Shown: positions 1 through 10,545, counted from the stretch's first letter. The stretch: 46,155 bases of DNA from Caulobacterales bacterium (GCA_017307205.1 JAFKGN010000168.1:1-46155), one strand, 5' to 3'. The notes: generated by a model from the sequence alone, not told the origin. Numbers and translations: made by a program.

Positions 1-73
1 GCAGGCTCTTGTGGCGGTGCGCGTCGAGGTAGCCCTCGATGTCGCTGGCGATGAGGTCGGATTGGTGGGCCAT
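1..73 (-). CDS. cysN: CysN, sulfate adenylyltransferase large subunit (5' end only)
   Basis: Only the first 24 codons lie in the window; the gene runs off the left edge. The reverse-strand reading begins [20 protein letters not shown], which resembles the N-terminus of CysN/CysNC GTPase subunits just before the GTP-binding P-loop. Its ATG shares one base with the cysD stop codon (TGATG), the tight coupling usual for cysDN. CysN drives ATP sulfurylase by GTP hydrolysis during assimilatory sulfate activation. Whether an APS kinase (CysC) domain is fused at the C-terminus cannot be seen here. Confidence 0.8.
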   Translation of the reverse strand, partial: MAHQSDLIASDIEGYLDAHRHKSL

Positions 74-990
74 CAGAAGTAGCCCTCCTGCTTCTTCTTC
101 TCCATGGAGGCGGCCTGGTCGTGGTCGATGACCCGCCCCTGGCGCTCGCTGCTGGTGGTCAGCAGCATCTCCTGAATGATCTCGGGCAGCGTGGCCGCCT
201 CGCTCTCGATCGCCCCGGTCAGCGGATAGCAGCCGAGGGTGCGAAAGCGCACGGTCTTCATCTGCGGGGTCTCGCCCGGCTCCAGCGGCATGCGGTCGTC
301 GTCGACCATGATCAGCGTGCCGCCGCGCTCCACCACCGGCCGCGGGGCGGCGAAGTAGAGCTCGGGGATCGGAATGTTCTCCAGGTGGATGTATTGCCAG
401 ACATCCAGTTCGGTCCAGTTGGAGATCGGGAAGACGCGGATGCTTTCGCCCTTGTGCTTGCGGGCGTTGTAGAGCTTCCACAGCTCCGGCCGCTGGCTCT
501 TGGGATCCCAACGGTGCTGGGCGTTGCGGAAAGAGAAGATGCGCTCCTTGGCGCGGCTCTTCTCCTCGTCGCGGCGGGCGCCGCCGAAGGCCGCGTCGAA
601 GCCGTACTTGTCCAGCGCTTGCTTCAGACCCTGGGTCTTCATCACGTCGGTGTGGACGGCCGAGCCGTGGGTGAAGGGGCCGACGCCGGCGGCGACGCCC
701 TCGGGGTTCTTGTGCACCAGCAGCTTGAATCCGAGCTCGGCGGCGCGGGCGTCGCGGTGCTCGTACATGGCCTTGAACTTCCAGCCGGTGTCGACGTGCA
801 GCAGCGGGAACGGCGGGGGTGCGGGCCAGAAGGCCTTCACGGCCAGGTGCAGCATCACGGCGCTGTCCTTGCCGACCGAGTACAGCATCACCGGGTTCTC
901 ACACTCGGCGACGACCTCGCGCATGATGTGGATGCTCTCGGCCTCGAGCCTTTGCAGGTGGGTCAGGCTGGGCGGTGCGGGGGACGACAA
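73..990 (-). CDS. cysD: CysD, sulfate adenylyltransferase small subunit
   Basis: CysD makes adenosine 5'-phosphosulfate from ATP and sulfate together with CysN. The protein opens with the family block [19 protein letters not shown] and carries the PP-loop [12 protein letters not shown]. Downstream are the conserved [20 protein letters not shown] and [11 protein letters not shown] segments, and it ends KKKQEGYF as CysD proteins usually do. An ATG at 1161 would give 362 residues, but the extra 57 residues look unlike the family. A TTG at 990 gives 305 residues, close to the usual ~300, with GGAG about 12 bases upstream, so I chose it. A GTG near 1035 is also possible. It overlaps cysN by one base and is probably co-transcribed with it. 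Confidence 0.93.
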   Translation of the reverse strand: MSSPAPPSLTHLQRLEAESIHIMREVVAECENPVMLYSVGKDSAVMLHLAVKAFWPAPPPFPLLHVDTGWKFKAMYEHRDARAAELGFKLLVHKNPEGVAAGVGPFTHGSAVHTDVMKTQGLKQALDKYGFDAAFGGARRDEEKSRAKERIFSFRNAQHRWDPKSQRPELWKLYNARKHKGESIRVFPISNWTELDVWQYIHLENIPIPELYFAAPRPVVERGGTLIMVDDDRMPLEPGETPQMKTVRFRTLGCYPLTGAIESEAATLPEIIQEMLLTTSSERQGRVIDHDQAASMEKKKQEGYF

Positions 991-1153
991 GGGACGCGCA
1001 GGCTCCGGACGAAAAATCGGGCTCTCCGTCACCACGGGCGGCTTGCGGGCGCAATGCAGAAGGCCTCCATCCCGGGCCAGTAATGCTGAGCACGGTCGCA
1101 GTTTTCTTGCCGCGCGTGTCGGAAATCCACTCGCCTTCAACGCGAAACGGTTT

Positions 1154-1163
1154 GTTTGCAAAC
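1154..1163. other. GTTTGCAAAC palindrome in the cysD / GGDEF-EAL spacer
   Basis: A perfect 10-bp palindrome sits in a comparatively AT-rich patch of the divergent spacer between cysD and the MHYT-GGDEF-EAL gene. It could be an operator for either gene, but nothing ties it to a named regulator. The rest of the ~200-bp spacer shows no clear RNA structure. Confidence 0.25.
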
Positions 1164-1196
1164 GTTTGTTACGAAGGCGGGCATACCGGAGCGCCT

Positions 1197-3593
1197 GTGT
1201 CCGCCGTCCTGTCTTCTGTCCTTGTGCAGCATGATCTCGCCCGCATCGTCCTTGCGGTGGTGGTCTGCGTCTGCGCCAACATCACAGCCTTCAGGCTCTA
1301 TGCTCGCGTCCGCGCGGCGACCGGTCCGGTCCGTGCGGCGTGGCTCCTGCTGGCCGGCATCGTCGCCGGCTGCGGCGTGTGGTCCACCGAGTTCCTAGCC
1401 TTCCTAGCCTACAAGCCGGCGATGACCACCGGCTTCGCGCCGACGGGCCTGCTCTACGCCCTGCCGACCGCCGTGTTCTGCGCCATGGGCGGCTTCGCGG
1501 TGGCGGCGGCCGGTCAGGTCCGCAGCCGAAGTCATGCCGTGGCCGGGGGGCTCGCGCTCGGCCTCGGCGTTGGCGCGGCCTACGCCCTCGGCTTCTCGGC
1601 CCTCGCCGTCAGCGGGCGCGTGATGTGGAGCGACGCCCTGATCGCCCTATCGCTGGCGACCGGTATCGTCGGCTTCTCGGCCTCCCTGCTGGCCACCGGC
1701 TGCGGCCGCACACTGACCCGCCAGATGATCGGCGGCGGCCTGTTCAGCCTCACGCTCTGCATCCTGCATTTCACGGCCATGGCCGCGATGACCGTCACGC
1801 CCGACACGACAGTGGCCCCGCCTGAAAACCTGTTGTCGCGTGATCTCGTTCGCGTGGCGGTGACCAGCATGGGCGTGCTCAACATCCTGCTCGGCCTCGG
1901 CGTCGCCGTGATCGAGCAACACCTGACGTCATCCGCCCTGCGCCGGATGCGCCGCCTGGCCGACGCCGCCCATGAGGGGCTGGTGGTCATCCGCGACGGC
2001 CGCATCCAGGACGCCAACGCCGCCTTCTGCCACCTGATCCGCGCGCCGATCGCCGCCCTGATCGGCCAGAAGGTCGAAGACGCCGTGCTGACCTGGGAGA
2101 GCGCCACGGAGGTCGACGGCGACGGCAGCCGCGAGGCCCTGCTGCAGCCCGCCGATGGCGGCGCTGAAGTGCCGGTGCAGGTGTTCTCGCGCGTGCTTGA
2201 AAACCTGCCGGGCGAGGAAGGCGAAACCACCGTTCTGGCGGTGCGCGACCTGCGTGAGCGCCGCGCCGCCGAGGAGAAGATCCGCTTCCTGGCGGACCAC
2301 GACGGGCTGACGGGCCTGGCCAATCGCACCGCCCTGCATCTGCGCCTGGGCGCCGCGGTCGACGCGGCCCACGTCCGCACCGAGGGCGTGGCCCTGATCT
2401 GTGTCGACCTGGATCGCTTCAAGGAATGCAACGACCTGCACGGTCAGCAGGCCGGCGACGCCCTGCTGGTCGAGGCCGCCCGCCGTCTGAAGGACTGCGT
2501 CACGGCTCCGTCGTTCGCCGCGCGGCTCGGCGGCGACGAGTTCGTCGTTGTACAGATGGGCGTCGATCAGCCGGAGACGGCCGCTGCCCTGGCCGGGGCC
2601 ATCGTCGACACCCTGTCGGCCCCGATGCGCTGGCGCGGTCACGCCGTGCCGATGGGCGCCAGCGTCGGCGTCAGCCTGCTGCCGGAGGACGCGCAGACGG
2701 CTGAGGACCTGATGGCCAATGCCGACATGGCTCTGTTCCGCGCCAAGGAGCAGGGCCGCAATCGCTACTGCTTCTTCAAGCGCGAGACCGACGACGCCGT
2801 GCGGGAACGCCGCGCCCTGGCGCGTGATTTGCGTCGTGGCATCGCCGCCGACGAACTGGTCATGGTCTATCAGCCCCAGGCCCGCACGGCCGACGGCGCG
2901 ATCTGCGGCTTCGAGGCCCTGGTGCGCTGGAACCATCCCGTGCGGGGCATGGTGCCGCCGCTGGATTTCATCGCCGTCGCCGAGGAAAGCGGCCAGGTCG
3001 CCGCGCTCGGTGAGCAGGTGCTGCGCCAGGCCTGCGCCGAGGCCGCACGCTGGGCGACGCCGCACCGCATCGCCGTCAACCTTTCGCCCCTGCAACTCTG
3101 CGACCCGCTGCTGCCGGGCCTTGTCCACGAGGTTCTGATCGTCAGCGGCCTGTCGCCCGCGCGGCTCGAGCTGGAAGTCACCGAGAGCGCCCTGTTCGAG
3201 GATCCGCAGCGTGCGCTGGATATCCTGCGCCGGCTCAAGGCCCTTGGCGTGCGCATCTCGATGGACGACTTCGGCACCGGCTACTCGTCGCTGTCGACCC
3301 TGCAGTCCTTCCCGTTCGACAAGCTCAAGATCGACAAAAGCTTCGTCGAGCAGATCCACCGGGATGGCCGAGCCACCGCCATCGTTCGCGCCGTGCTCGG
3401 CCTCGGCCGCAGCCTGGGTATTCCGGTGACCGCCGAAGGCGTCGAGACCGAGGCGCAGCTGGCCTTCCTGCGCGCCGAGGGCTGTGACCAGGTGCAGGGC
3501 TATCTGATTGGGCGTCCCTCACCGGCCGACGCCCTGAGCGAGTGGACCGCGCCTACCAGCCGCCGCCCGCGCCGGACACGCAAGGCTGCCTAG
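1197..3593 (+). CDS. MHYT-PAS-GGDEF-EAL cyclic-di-GMP signalling protein
   Basis: This is an inner-membrane cyclic-di-GMP enzyme of about 798 residues. The N-terminal ~240 residues hold about seven hydrophobic helices of the MHYT sensor type. A PAS-like segment follows, then a diguanylate cyclase domain with intact GGDEF (about residue 445) and a phosphodiesterase domain with intact EAL (about residue 572), [10 protein letters not shown] and EGVET. No RxxD inhibitory site precedes GGDEF. Two of the three MHYT motifs are degenerate: WSTEFLAF replaces the usual His-containing motif 1 and AYALGFSAL replaces motif 2, while motif 3 keeps LHFTAM. An upstream ATG at 975 would overlap cysD, so I chose the GTG at 1197, which has CGGAG 5-6 bases before it. 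Whether synthesis or breakdown dominates cannot be told from sequence. Confidence 0.88.
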   Translation: MSAVLSSVLVQHDLARIVLAVVVCVCANITAFRLYARVRAATGPVRAAWLLLAGIVAGCGVWSTEFLAFLAYKPAMTTGFAPTGLLYALPTAVFCAMGGFAVAAAGQVRSRSHAVAGGLALGLGVGAAYALGFSALAVSGRVMWSDALIALSLATGIVGFSASLLATGCGRTLTRQMIGGGLFSLTLCILHFTAMAAMTVTPDTTVAPPENLLSRDLVRVAVTSMGVLNILLGLGVAVIEQHLTSSALRRMRRLADAAHEGLVVIRDGRIQDANAAFCHLIRAPIAALIGQKVEDAVLTWESATEVDGDGSREALLQPADGGAEVPVQVFSRVLENLPGEEGETTVLAVRDLRERRAAEEKIRFLADHDGLTGLANRTALHLRLGAAVDAAHVRTEGVALICVDLDRFKECNDLHGQQAGDALLVEAARRLKDCVTAPSFAARLGGDEFVVVQMGVDQPETAAALAGAIVDTLSAPMRWRGHAVPMGASVGVSLLPEDAQTAEDLMANADMALFRAKEQGRNRYCFFKRETDDAVRERRALARDLRRGIAADELVMVYQPQARTADGAICGFEALVRWNHPVRGMVPPLDFIAVAEESGQVAALGEQVLRQACAEAARWATPHRIAVNLSPLQLCDPLLPGLVHEVLIVSGLSPARLELEVTESALFEDPQRALDILRRLKALGVRISMDDFGTGYSSLSTLQSFPFDKLKIDKSFVEQIHRDGRATAIVRAVLGLGRSLGIPVTAEGVETEAQLAFLRAEGCDQVQGYLIGRPSPADALSEWTAPTSRRPRRTRKAA

Positions 3594-3676
3594 TCCGTCA
3601 ACGCGCCGACGCGGCTGGACGCGACGACAAGCGCACGCCTAATGTCGTCCCAGCTTGCAAGGGGGCGTCGGGATCG

Positions 3677-6010
3677 ATGCTGGGGCGCGTCGCCGTAAGG
3701 TTCGCCACCGCCGTCAATCGTCCGCTGGTCGCCTACACGGCGGCCACGCTCTGCGTCGGCGTCGGCGTCGCCCTGCGACAAGGCTTGAGCCTCGTGCTCG
3801 CCAACCCGGGGGTGATCGCGCCTTTCTTCCCGGCCGTGTTGTTGGCGGCGGCGATCGGAGGCCTGGGACCGGGCCTCTACGCCATCGTGCTCGGCGCAGC
3901 GATCGCGGTGACCTTCTGGATGGGCGGTGTCGCCCATATCAGCGAACAGAACATCAGCAACCTGATCATCTTCTCGGTGATCGCCGCCCTGATGGTGCTG
4001 ATGGTCCAGGGGATGCGTGTGGCGGTCCGGCGCGGCTTCCAGGCCGAGGAGCGATTCCGTAGCGCCCAGGACAGCGCCCTCGACGCCTTCGTCATCCTCG
4101 ATCCGGTGACGCGTCGCGGCGAGATCGTCGACTTCCGCTGGAGCTACGCCAACCCCGCCGCCGAGGCGATGCGCCCCGCGGGGGTTTCAACCCTGGTCGG
4201 CCGCCGTGTGCTCGAGATGTTCCCCGATGAAGCGGGGGCGGGGATGGTGGCGCGGCTGAAGGCGGTGCTGGCCGGCGATCGGCCCGACGACGTCGAGCTC
4301 GATTGGAAAAGCCGCGGCGCAGATTGGCGACTGCGCTCCAGCGCGATGCGCCTCGGCGATGGCGTCGCCGCCACGTTCAGGGACGTCACCGGCGAGCGCG
4401 CCGCGGCCGAGGCGGTCAGCCGCTCGGAGGCTCAGTTCCGCGCCCTGGCCGAGATGACGCCGCAGCTGATCTGGTCGACTGACGCCCGAGGCCTGGTCGA
4501 CTATTTCAGCCCGCAGTGGAGCGCCTACACGGGCGTGCCGGAGCAGGAGCACTTCGGAGCCGGCTGGCTGGAGGCGTTGCATTCCGATGATCGGGCTCGG
4601 GCGGCGGAGGCCTGGCGGCTCGCCGTCGAGGAGGACCGTGGCTACGACGTGGAGTACCGCCTGCGCCGGCACGATGGCGCCCTGCGCTGGTTCAAGGTTC
4701 GCGGCCAGCCGATCCGCGACGAGGCGGGCGCCATTCAACGCTGGTTCGGCGTCTGCACCGACATCTCTGAACTGGTCGAGGCCCGGCGCGATCTTGAGGC
4801 CCGCTTCGAGGCGCGCAGCCGCGAGCTGGAACAGAGCCTGGAGGACCGCGCCCGCACGGAGGCGGCCCTGGCGCAGGCCCAGCGCCTGGAGACGGTCGGG
4901 CGGCTGACCGGCGGCGTCGCCCACGACTTCAACAACCTGCTGACGGTGGTGATCGGCGGGCTGGACATGATCCTGCGCAAACCGTCCGACACCGCGCGGG
5001 TCGTGCGCTACAGCCAGGCGGCGCTGGAAGCCGGACGGCGCGGTGAGCGCCTGACCCGCCAGCTGCTGGCCTTCGCCCGCAGCCAGGAGCTGAAGCTGCA
5101 GACCATCGACCTTTCCGGCCTGCTGCGCAGTTCCGAGCCCCTGCTGCGACGGGCGGTCGACGAGGCGGTGGAGCTGAAGGTGATCGCGCCGGTCGATGTC
5201 GGCGGAGCGCGGGTGGACGCCGCCCAGTTCGAGAGCGCGGTGCTCAATCTGGTGGTCAACGCCGCCGACGCGACGCCTTCCGGCGGCGCCATCACCCTGG
5301 AGGTCGCGCGGCAGGTTCTGGCCGAGGGCGAGGTGGCCGGCGCCACGGCCGGCGATCACCTCTGTGTTTCGGTGACCGACACCGGCGCCGGCATGCCGCC
5401 GCATGTGCTGACGCGGGTGTTCGAACCCTTCTTCACCACCAAGGAGATCGGCAAGGGCACCGGCCTTGGCCTCGCTCAGGTCTACGGCTTCGTGCGCCAG
5501 TGCGGCGGGGCGGTGACGGTCGACAGCGCGGTGGGCGAAGGCACGCGGGTGGCGCTCTACCTGCCGCGCGCTGACGTCAGCGAGGCGGAGGCGACGCCCG
5601 ACGCCGCCCCCGTGGATTTCTCGTCCCTGGCCGGGCGACGGGTGCTGCTCGTCGAGGACGACGCGGCTGTGCGCGAGGTCGGGGAAGCGGCCCTTCTCGA
5701 GTTCGGCTGCCAGGTGACAACCGCTGTCGACGGCCGCGAGGCGGTGGCGCGGCTGCGGGCCGGCGAACGCTTCGAGATGCTGATCTCCGACATCGTCATG
5801 CCCGGCGGGGTCAGCGGCGTCGACGTCGCCAACACCGGCCGCGAACTCGACGCCGGCCTGGCGATCCTGCTGACCACCGGCTACGCGGGCGAACGCGTCG
5901 ACGGCGCCCCGGCTGACCTGCCCTGGGCGATCCTGCACAAGCCGTTCCGCACGGAAGAACTGGCGGCGGCGATGGTGGACGCGCTGAAGGGCGAGCCCGC
6001 GGCGGCCTAG
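3677..6010 (+). CDS. Hybrid sensor histidine kinase with C-terminal receiver
   Basis: A membrane hybrid kinase of about 777 residues. Four hydrophobic segments near the N-terminus resemble the DUF4118 (KdpD-like) module. Two PAS/PAC regions follow, the second containing QLIWSTDARGLVDYFSPQW, then a coiled coil. The phospho-acceptor box is LTGGVAHDFNNLL, with His. The ATPase domain has NLVVNAADATPSGG, DTGAGMP and KGTGLGLAQVYG. The C-terminal receiver carries LLVEDDAA, the phospho-Asp in LISDIVMPG and the Lys in LHKPF. An ATG at 3542 would overlap the upstream gene, so the ATG at 3677 is preferred. It follows the GGDEF-EAL gene by 83 bp in the same direction. Its stop overlaps the stop of the convergent hydrolase gene. 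The cognate partner is unknown. Confidence 0.88.
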   Translation: MLGRVAVRFATAVNRPLVAYTAATLCVGVGVALRQGLSLVLANPGVIAPFFPAVLLAAAIGGLGPGLYAIVLGAAIAVTFWMGGVAHISEQNISNLIIFSVIAALMVLMVQGMRVAVRRGFQAEERFRSAQDSALDAFVILDPVTRRGEIVDFRWSYANPAAEAMRPAGVSTLVGRRVLEMFPDEAGAGMVARLKAVLAGDRPDDVELDWKSRGADWRLRSSAMRLGDGVAATFRDVTGERAAAEAVSRSEAQFRALAEMTPQLIWSTDARGLVDYFSPQWSAYTGVPEQEHFGAGWLEALHSDDRARAAEAWRLAVEEDRGYDVEYRLRRHDGALRWFKVRGQPIRDEAGAIQRWFGVCTDISELVEARRDLEARFEARSRELEQSLEDRARTEAALAQAQRLETVGRLTGGVAHDFNNLLTVVIGGLDMILRKPSDTARVVRYSQAALEAGRRGERLTRQLLAFARSQELKLQTIDLSGLLRSSEPLLRRAVDEAVELKVIAPVDVGGARVDAAQFESAVLNLVVNAADATPSGGAITLEVARQVLAEGEVAGATAGDHLCVSVTDTGAGMPPHVLTRVFEPFFTTKEIGKGTGLGLAQVYGFVRQCGGAVTVDSAVGEGTRVALYLPRADVSEAEATPDAAPVDFSSLAGRRVLLVEDDAAVREVGEAALLEFGCQVTTAVDGREAVARLRAGERFEMLISDIVMPGGVSGVDVANTGRELDAGLAILLTTGYAGERVDGAPADLPWAILHKPFRTEELAAAMVDALKGEPAAA

Positions 6011-7707
6011 CGCGGGATCACCGGCAGTTCGATGTGCGACGCCCGCACAGCCGTGCGCCAGACCATCTGATGAGCGACGGCCGAGCGCGTGGCCCCGGCG
6101 GTCGGTTCACCGGTGTTGGGGTTGCGGTCAAAGCGCGGGTGGTTGCTCGACGAGATGTCGAGGCGCAGGCGGTAGCCGGCTGGCAGCCTTATGCTGGTCG
6201 CACCGAGGTCGATCTCTACGCGGGTGGGGACGCCGGGCTGGTAGGCTTGGCGAACAATGCCGTCGGCGAGGTTGTAGGCCGACCCGGTCGTATCGACGAA
6301 ACTCAGCTTGGCGGTGAAGTCGGTGGAGGGCGCGTCGGTGCTCACCCACAGCACGGTGCGTAGCGGCCCGGTGACCTCCAGAGGTTCGGCGAGCGGCTCG
6401 GTGACAAAATTCAGCACGTCCGCGCGCGCGCCCATGGGGAGTTGCCGGGTGATCCCGCCGCGCTCACCAAGGATGGCGCCGCCGGCGGTGGGAGCAGGGT
6501 CGCGCGGATCGTAGGCGTAGCGGTCGGCCGCCTCGCTGCTGCTAGGCGGCATCGTTGAGAGAGCGCCGCCGTCGCCGAGATAGAACGAGGTGTACCGGGT
6601 GCGAGCCAGGGGCCATTCGGCCTCGTCCCGCCAGACGTTCTCGCCCATGACGAACAGCCGCACGCGCGGCGAGGCCAGAGGGGCGCCGCGTAGTCGATGG
6701 TCGAACCAGGCGAGCGCCGGCGTCACGCTGGCTTGGCGGTAGGGCTGATCGAGATCGCCGCCGGGCCAGTTCAGGTCGCGCGCGTGGCCATAAGGGCCGA
6801 TGACCAGGCGGCTGTCGGCTGAGGCGGTATGAGCGCGCAGGGCGGCGAAGTCGCGCAGCATTCCAGGCAGGAAGGGATCGTACCAGCCGCCGAGCAGCAG
6901 CACCGGAGCCGCCGCCGTGGTGGCGCGATCTTCTCCATCGCTGGCTCGCCAATAGGCGCCGTCGCGCGGGGCGGCGACCCAGGCGTCGAAGAAGCCGATG
7001 TCGTGGCCGGCGGCGATGTTGTCGGCGCGCAAGGTGTCGAGCGTCGCGGCGCCGAGGTCGAGCGCCGCGTAGTCCACCTTGCGCTCGCGAGGGCCGTCGC
7101 TGGCCAGGGCCCATTGCAGCGCGCTTTCCAGGGCGGTGGCGCCGCCCGGATGCATCATGTCGTAGAAATGGCTGCCGGCGATCTGGATGAAAAAGGCCTG
7201 GGCGCCCGGATCGGTCTGGTCAGCGATGGCCCATTGGGTCTGGCCGAAGGCCGAGCCGCCCCACATCCCGATCCTGCCGTCGTACCACGGCTGTTTCGCC
7301 AGCCAGCGCAGGGTGGAGACGCCATCCTTCCGCTCGTGTTCCAGGGGGGTGAAGGCGCCGTCCGAGCCGTAGCGGCCGCGTGCGCCCTGGACCACGACGA
7401 CATAGCCCCGCGCCGCCCAGAAGCGGCCGATGGCGTCGGACCGCAGCCGGTTCCACAGGGTGTTGGTGAAGGGGATGCGGATCAGGATCGTCGGGGCGCG
7501 CTGGAGCCCCGCCGGCGTATGGACGTCGGCCCGCAGCACGACGCCGTCGTCCATCACGGCTTCGACCTTGCGGCGGGTGGTCACCGAATACTGGCGCGGC
7601 GCGGGATCGGAGGATGCGAAGATGCGCTCGGCCGCCCGGTCGACAAGCGGGTTGAACACCGCCGACAGGCCGAGAACCACGCCGGCGACCGCGCTCGTCA
7701 GGATCAT
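6007..7707 (-). CDS. CocE/NonD-family alpha/beta hydrolase (X-Pro dipeptidyl-peptidase S15-like)
   Basis: A 566-residue hydrolase with an N-terminal hydrophobic stretch (signal anchor or signal peptide), so it probably acts outside the cytoplasm. The nucleophile elbow is GMWGGSAFG, with Ser152. Asp277 in GGWYDPF and His308 in GPYGHARDL complete a plausible catalytic triad. The C-terminal ~200 residues fit the jelly-roll domain of cocaine-esterase/glutaryl-7-ACA acylase relatives. Family members cleave esters, amides or N-terminal dipeptides, and the substrate cannot be assigned here. The stop codon lies in the CTAG shared with the convergent kinase gene. Confidence 0.88.
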   Translation of the reverse strand: MILTSAVAGVVLGLSAVFNPLVDRAAERIFASSDPAPRQYSVTTRRKVEAVMDDGVVLRADVHTPAGLQRAPTILIRIPFTNTLWNRLRSDAIGRFWAARGYVVVVQGARGRYGSDGAFTPLEHERKDGVSTLRWLAKQPWYDGRIGMWGGSAFGQTQWAIADQTDPGAQAFFIQIAGSHFYDMMHPGGATALESALQWALASDGPRERKVDYAALDLGAATLDTLRADNIAAGHDIGFFDAWVAAPRDGAYWRASDGEDRATTAAAPVLLLGGWYDPFLPGMLRDFAALRAHTASADSRLVIGPYGHARDLNWPGGDLDQPYRQASVTPALAWFDHRLRGAPLASPRVRLFVMGENVWRDEAEWPLARTRYTSFYLGDGGALSTMPPSSSEAADRYAYDPRDPAPTAGGAILGERGGITRQLPMGARADVLNFVTEPLAEPLEVTGPLRTVLWVSTDAPSTDFTAKLSFVDTTGSAYNLADGIVRQAYQPGVPTRVEIDLGATSIRLPAGYRLRLDISSSNHPRFDRNPNTGEPTAGATRSAVAHQMVWRTAVRASHIELPVIPR

Positions 7708-7750
7708 CCGGTCACGGTTGGGCTAGCGGACCGCAAGGGCGATGCAATCC

Positions 7751-9292
7751 CTACCGCTTCCGCAGACTCCCCAGCACGCCGCGCATGATTTCGCGGCCGA
7801 TGGAGCTGCCGACGCTGCGGAGGACGGACTTGGCCAGGGCCTCGCCCATCGACTGGCGGTTGCTGGCGCGCGGGCGCGGGGCGGCCTTGGGCGCCGGAGC
7901 GCGGCCGCGCGGCGCCGGGGTCGTGCCCCAGGGGCTCGGGTCGTAGCGCGGTTGGCGTGCCGCTTCTTCCTGCTGGGCCTCGGCCTGGGCGGCGGCGGCG
8001 CTCTGGCGGGCGGCGGCCTCCAGGCGCTCGAAGGCGCTCTCGCGATCCTGCACCTGGTCGTAGGTTCCGCGCACAGGGCTCGAGGCCATGGTCGCGGCGC
8101 GCTCGGGCGGCAGGGCGGGGCCCATGCGGCTGTCCGGCGGGCGGATCAGGGTGCGCTGCACGACGCAGGGCGCGCCCTTCTCGTCGAGGCACGAGACCAG
8201 CGCCTCGCCGACGCCGAGAGCCTGGATGGTCTCGGCGGTGTCGAAGGCGGGATTGGCGCGGAACGACTGCGAGGCGGCGCGCAGACCCTTCTGGTCGGCC
8301 GGGGTGTAGGCGCGCAGGGCGTGCTGGATGCGGTTGCCGAGCTGGGCCAGAACCCCGTCGGGGATATCGGCCGGGTTCTGGGTGACGAAGTAGATGCCGA
8401 CGCCCTTGGAGCGGATCAGGCGGACGACCTGCTCGACCTTCTCCAGCAGCGGCTTGGGCGCGTCGTTGAACAGCAGGTGGGCTTCGTCGAAGAAGAACAC
8501 CAGCTTGGGCTTCTCGGGGTCGCCCACCTCGGGCAGCACCTCGAACAGCTCCGACATCAGCCACAGCAGGAAAGTGGCGTAGAGGCGGGGGCTCTGGATC
8601 AGCTGGTCGGCGGCCAGGACGTTGACGTAGCCGCGTCCGGCGGCATCGGTCTTCATCAGGTCGGTGAGCTGCAGTGCGGGCTCGCCGAAGAAGTGGGTCG
8701 CGCCCTGGTTCTCGAGCGTCAGCAGTTTGCGCTGGATGGTGCCGACCGTGGCGGGCGAGACGTTGCCGTACTGGGCGCCGATCTCGGCGGCGTGGTCGGC
8801 CACGTACTTCAGCATCGACTGCAGGTCCTTGAGGTCCAGCAGCAGCAAGCCCTGCTCGTCGGCGACGCGGAAGGTGACGTTGAGCACGCCTTCCTGCACC
8901 TCGTTGAGCTCCAGCAGGCGCGACAGCAGCAGCGGCCCCATCTCCGAGACGGTGGCCCGGATCGGGTGACCCTTCTGGCCGAACAGGTCCCAGAAGATCG
9001 TCGGCATGGCGGCGGGGGCCAGGGTGATGCCCATGTTCTGGGCGCGGGCCAGCATCTTCTCGTTGGGTGAGCCTTGCTGGCTGATGCCGGAAAGGTCGCC
9101 CTTCACGTCAGCGGCGAACACCGGAACGCCGGCGCGGCTGAAGCCCTCGGCCAGGATCTGCAGGGTGACGGTCTTGCCCGTGCCGGTGGCGCCGGCCACG
9201 ACGCCGTGGCGGTTGGCGCGGTCGAGCCTGAGGCCGACGGGGGCATCGGACGCTCCGACCGGAATAGAACCTTGAAGTGCAGACCAGTCCAT
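7751..9292 (-). CDS. HerA-like DUF853 family ATPase (YjgR-like)
   Basis: A 513-residue cytoplasmic P-loop ATPase of the HerA/FtsK superfamily, DUF853 branch (E. coli YjgR type). Walker A is GATGTGKT (residues 34-41), and Walker B is [12 protein letters not shown] in the middle of the protein. A conserved [19 protein letters not shown] sensor block follows. The last ~100 residues are Ala/Gln/Pro-rich and low in complexity, ending in a hydrophobic/basic segment. The molecular role of DUF853 is not established; HerA relatives pump or remodel DNA. It is divergent from the AI-2E-family gene with only 37 bp between start codons, so their promoters must be compact or overlapping. Confidence 0.9.
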   Translation of the reverse strand: MDWSALQGSIPVGASDAPVGLRLDRANRHGVVAGATGTGKTVTLQILAEGFSRAGVPVFAADVKGDLSGISQQGSPNEKMLARAQNMGITLAPAAMPTIFWDLFGQKGHPIRATVSEMGPLLLSRLLELNEVQEGVLNVTFRVADEQGLLLLDLKDLQSMLKYVADHAAEIGAQYGNVSPATVGTIQRKLLTLENQGATHFFGEPALQLTDLMKTDAAGRGYVNVLAADQLIQSPRLYATFLLWLMSELFEVLPEVGDPEKPKLVFFFDEAHLLFNDAPKPLLEKVEQVVRLIRSKGVGIYFVTQNPADIPDGVLAQLGNRIQHALRAYTPADQKGLRAASQSFRANPAFDTAETIQALGVGEALVSCLDEKGAPCVVQRTLIRPPDSRMGPALPPERAATMASSPVRGTYDQVQDRESAFERLEAAARQSAAAAQAEAQQEEAARQPRYDPSPWGTTPAPRGRAPAPKAAPRPRASNRQSMGEALAKSVLRSVGSSIGREIMRGVLGSLRKR

Positions 9293-9329
9293 TCGCCGTC
9301 TCCGAGCGTTGCTGTGTAAGGCCTAGCAA

Positions 9330-10514
9330 ATGACGCTGCGCCGCGCCAACCTGAGCCTCATGCCGACCAGCCCCGAAAAGCCTCCCGAAACTCCGTCCGC
9401 CGGCTCCGTGTCGAAAACGGGGCGCAACGCCCTGGTCATCCTGGCGGTAATCGTCACCGGCGCGGCCCTGCATTGGCTGGGCGATATCCTGACGCCCCTG
9501 GCGCTCGCCGTCTTCCTGGCGGTGATGGTCGACGGCTTCGCGCGGGTGCTGCGCGAGAAGGCGCCGATCCCCGACGCCTCCGCCTTGCCGGTGGCCATCG
9601 TGCTGTCGATCCTGATGTTCGCCGGCAGCGCCTATGTGATCGCCGACAACGCCTCGAGCTTCGTGACCCAGCTGGCCGATTACGGGCCGAGGCTGAACGC
9701 GGTGATCGCCCGCACGGCCGGAATGCTGCATCTGGCCGTCACCCCGACGCTGGACGACCTGTTCCGGCAGCTGAATCCGACCCGCTATATCGGCGACGTG
9801 GCGAAGGTGCTGCAGAGCTTCGCCTCCAACGCCGTCTTCGTGCTGATCTATCTCGGCTTCATCCTGGCCTCGCGGCGCGGCTTCCGGCGCAAGCTGGTGG
9901 CGATGTTCCCGCACCAGAAGGACCGCGCCGACGCGGTGCAGATCTTCCAGGCGGTGCGCAACGGGGTCGAGCAGTACCTGTGGATCCAGACCGTCACCGG
10001 CCTGATGATCGCCGCCGCCTCCTGGGCGGTGATGGCCGCGGTGGGGCTGGAAAACGCCGCCTTCTTCGCCTTCCTGATCTTCGTCGTCGGCTACATCCCG
10101 ATCGTCGGCGGCGCCGTCGGTATCCTGCTGCCGCCGCTGTTCGCCCTGGTGCAGTTCGACACCATCTGGCCGGCGGTGATCCTCATCGCCGTGCTGCAGG
10201 TGATCAACTTCGTGGTCGGCAACATCATCCTGCCTCGCATGCAGGGCGACAGCCTGAACATCGACCCGGTGGTGGTGCTGCTGTCGCTGGCCTTCTGGGG
10301 CGCCATCTGGGGCGTGCCGGGCATGTTCCTGTCCACGCCGCTGACGGTGATGTTCATGGTCATCCTGGCTCAGTTCCCGGGCGGTCGCTGGATCGCGGTG
10401 CTGCTGTCCAGCGACGGCGATCCGTCAGGACTTTCGCACCACAGTCCGGGGCCAGCCGGTGTCGACGACAGCCCCAAGAAGCGGCGCGCGCGGGCCGCCG
10501 CAGGAAAAACGTAA
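9330..10514 (+). CDS. AI-2E family transporter (TqsA/PerM-like membrane protein)
   Basis: A 394-residue inner-membrane protein with about eight hydrophobic helices. It has the family signatures FLIFVVGYIPIVGG and WGAIWGVPGMFLSTPLTV near the C-terminus. Members of this family include the autoinducer-2 exporter TqsA and Na+/H+ antiporters, so no substrate can be named. ATG at 9330 gives an 11-residue extension over a second in-frame ATG at 9360; AAGG lies upstream of the first and GAG just upstream of the second, so the start is uncertain. The C-terminal tail (about residues 355-394) is hydrophilic, Ser/Pro- then Arg/Ala-rich and probably disordered. Confidence 0.88.
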   Translation: MTLRRANLSLMPTSPEKPPETPSAGSVSKTGRNALVILAVIVTGAALHWLGDILTPLALAVFLAVMVDGFARVLREKAPIPDASALPVAIVLSILMFAGSAYVIADNASSFVTQLADYGPRLNAVIARTAGMLHLAVTPTLDDLFRQLNPTRYIGDVAKVLQSFASNAVFVLIYLGFILASRRGFRRKLVAMFPHQKDRADAVQIFQAVRNGVEQYLWIQTVTGLMIAAASWAVMAAVGLENAAFFAFLIFVVGYIPIVGGAVGILLPPLFALVQFDTIWPAVILIAVLQVINFVVGNIILPRMQGDSLNIDPVVVLLSLAFWGAIWGVPGMFLSTPLTVMFMVILAQFPGGRWIAVLLSSDGDPSGLSHHSPGPAGVDDSPKKRRARAAAGKT

Positions 10515-10545
10515 GGCGCCCCTTTTTTCGCCTCCGAGGGCGCCT
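10514..10545 (+). terminator. Inverted repeat at the end of the AI-2E-family gene
   Basis: AGGCGCCC (10514-10521) is repeated inverted as GGGCGCCT (10538-10545) around a loop containing six T. It begins in the stop codon of the transporter gene. The T run sits in the loop rather than after the stem, so it is a weak fit to an intrinsic terminator. Confidence 0.35.

Noticed and set aside
975..1196. Upstream ATG extension of the MHYT-GGDEF-EAL gene
   Set aside because: It would overlap the cysD 5' end and add 74 residues without hydrophobic or family character; the GTG at 1197 has a ribosome-binding site and starts just before the first membrane helix.
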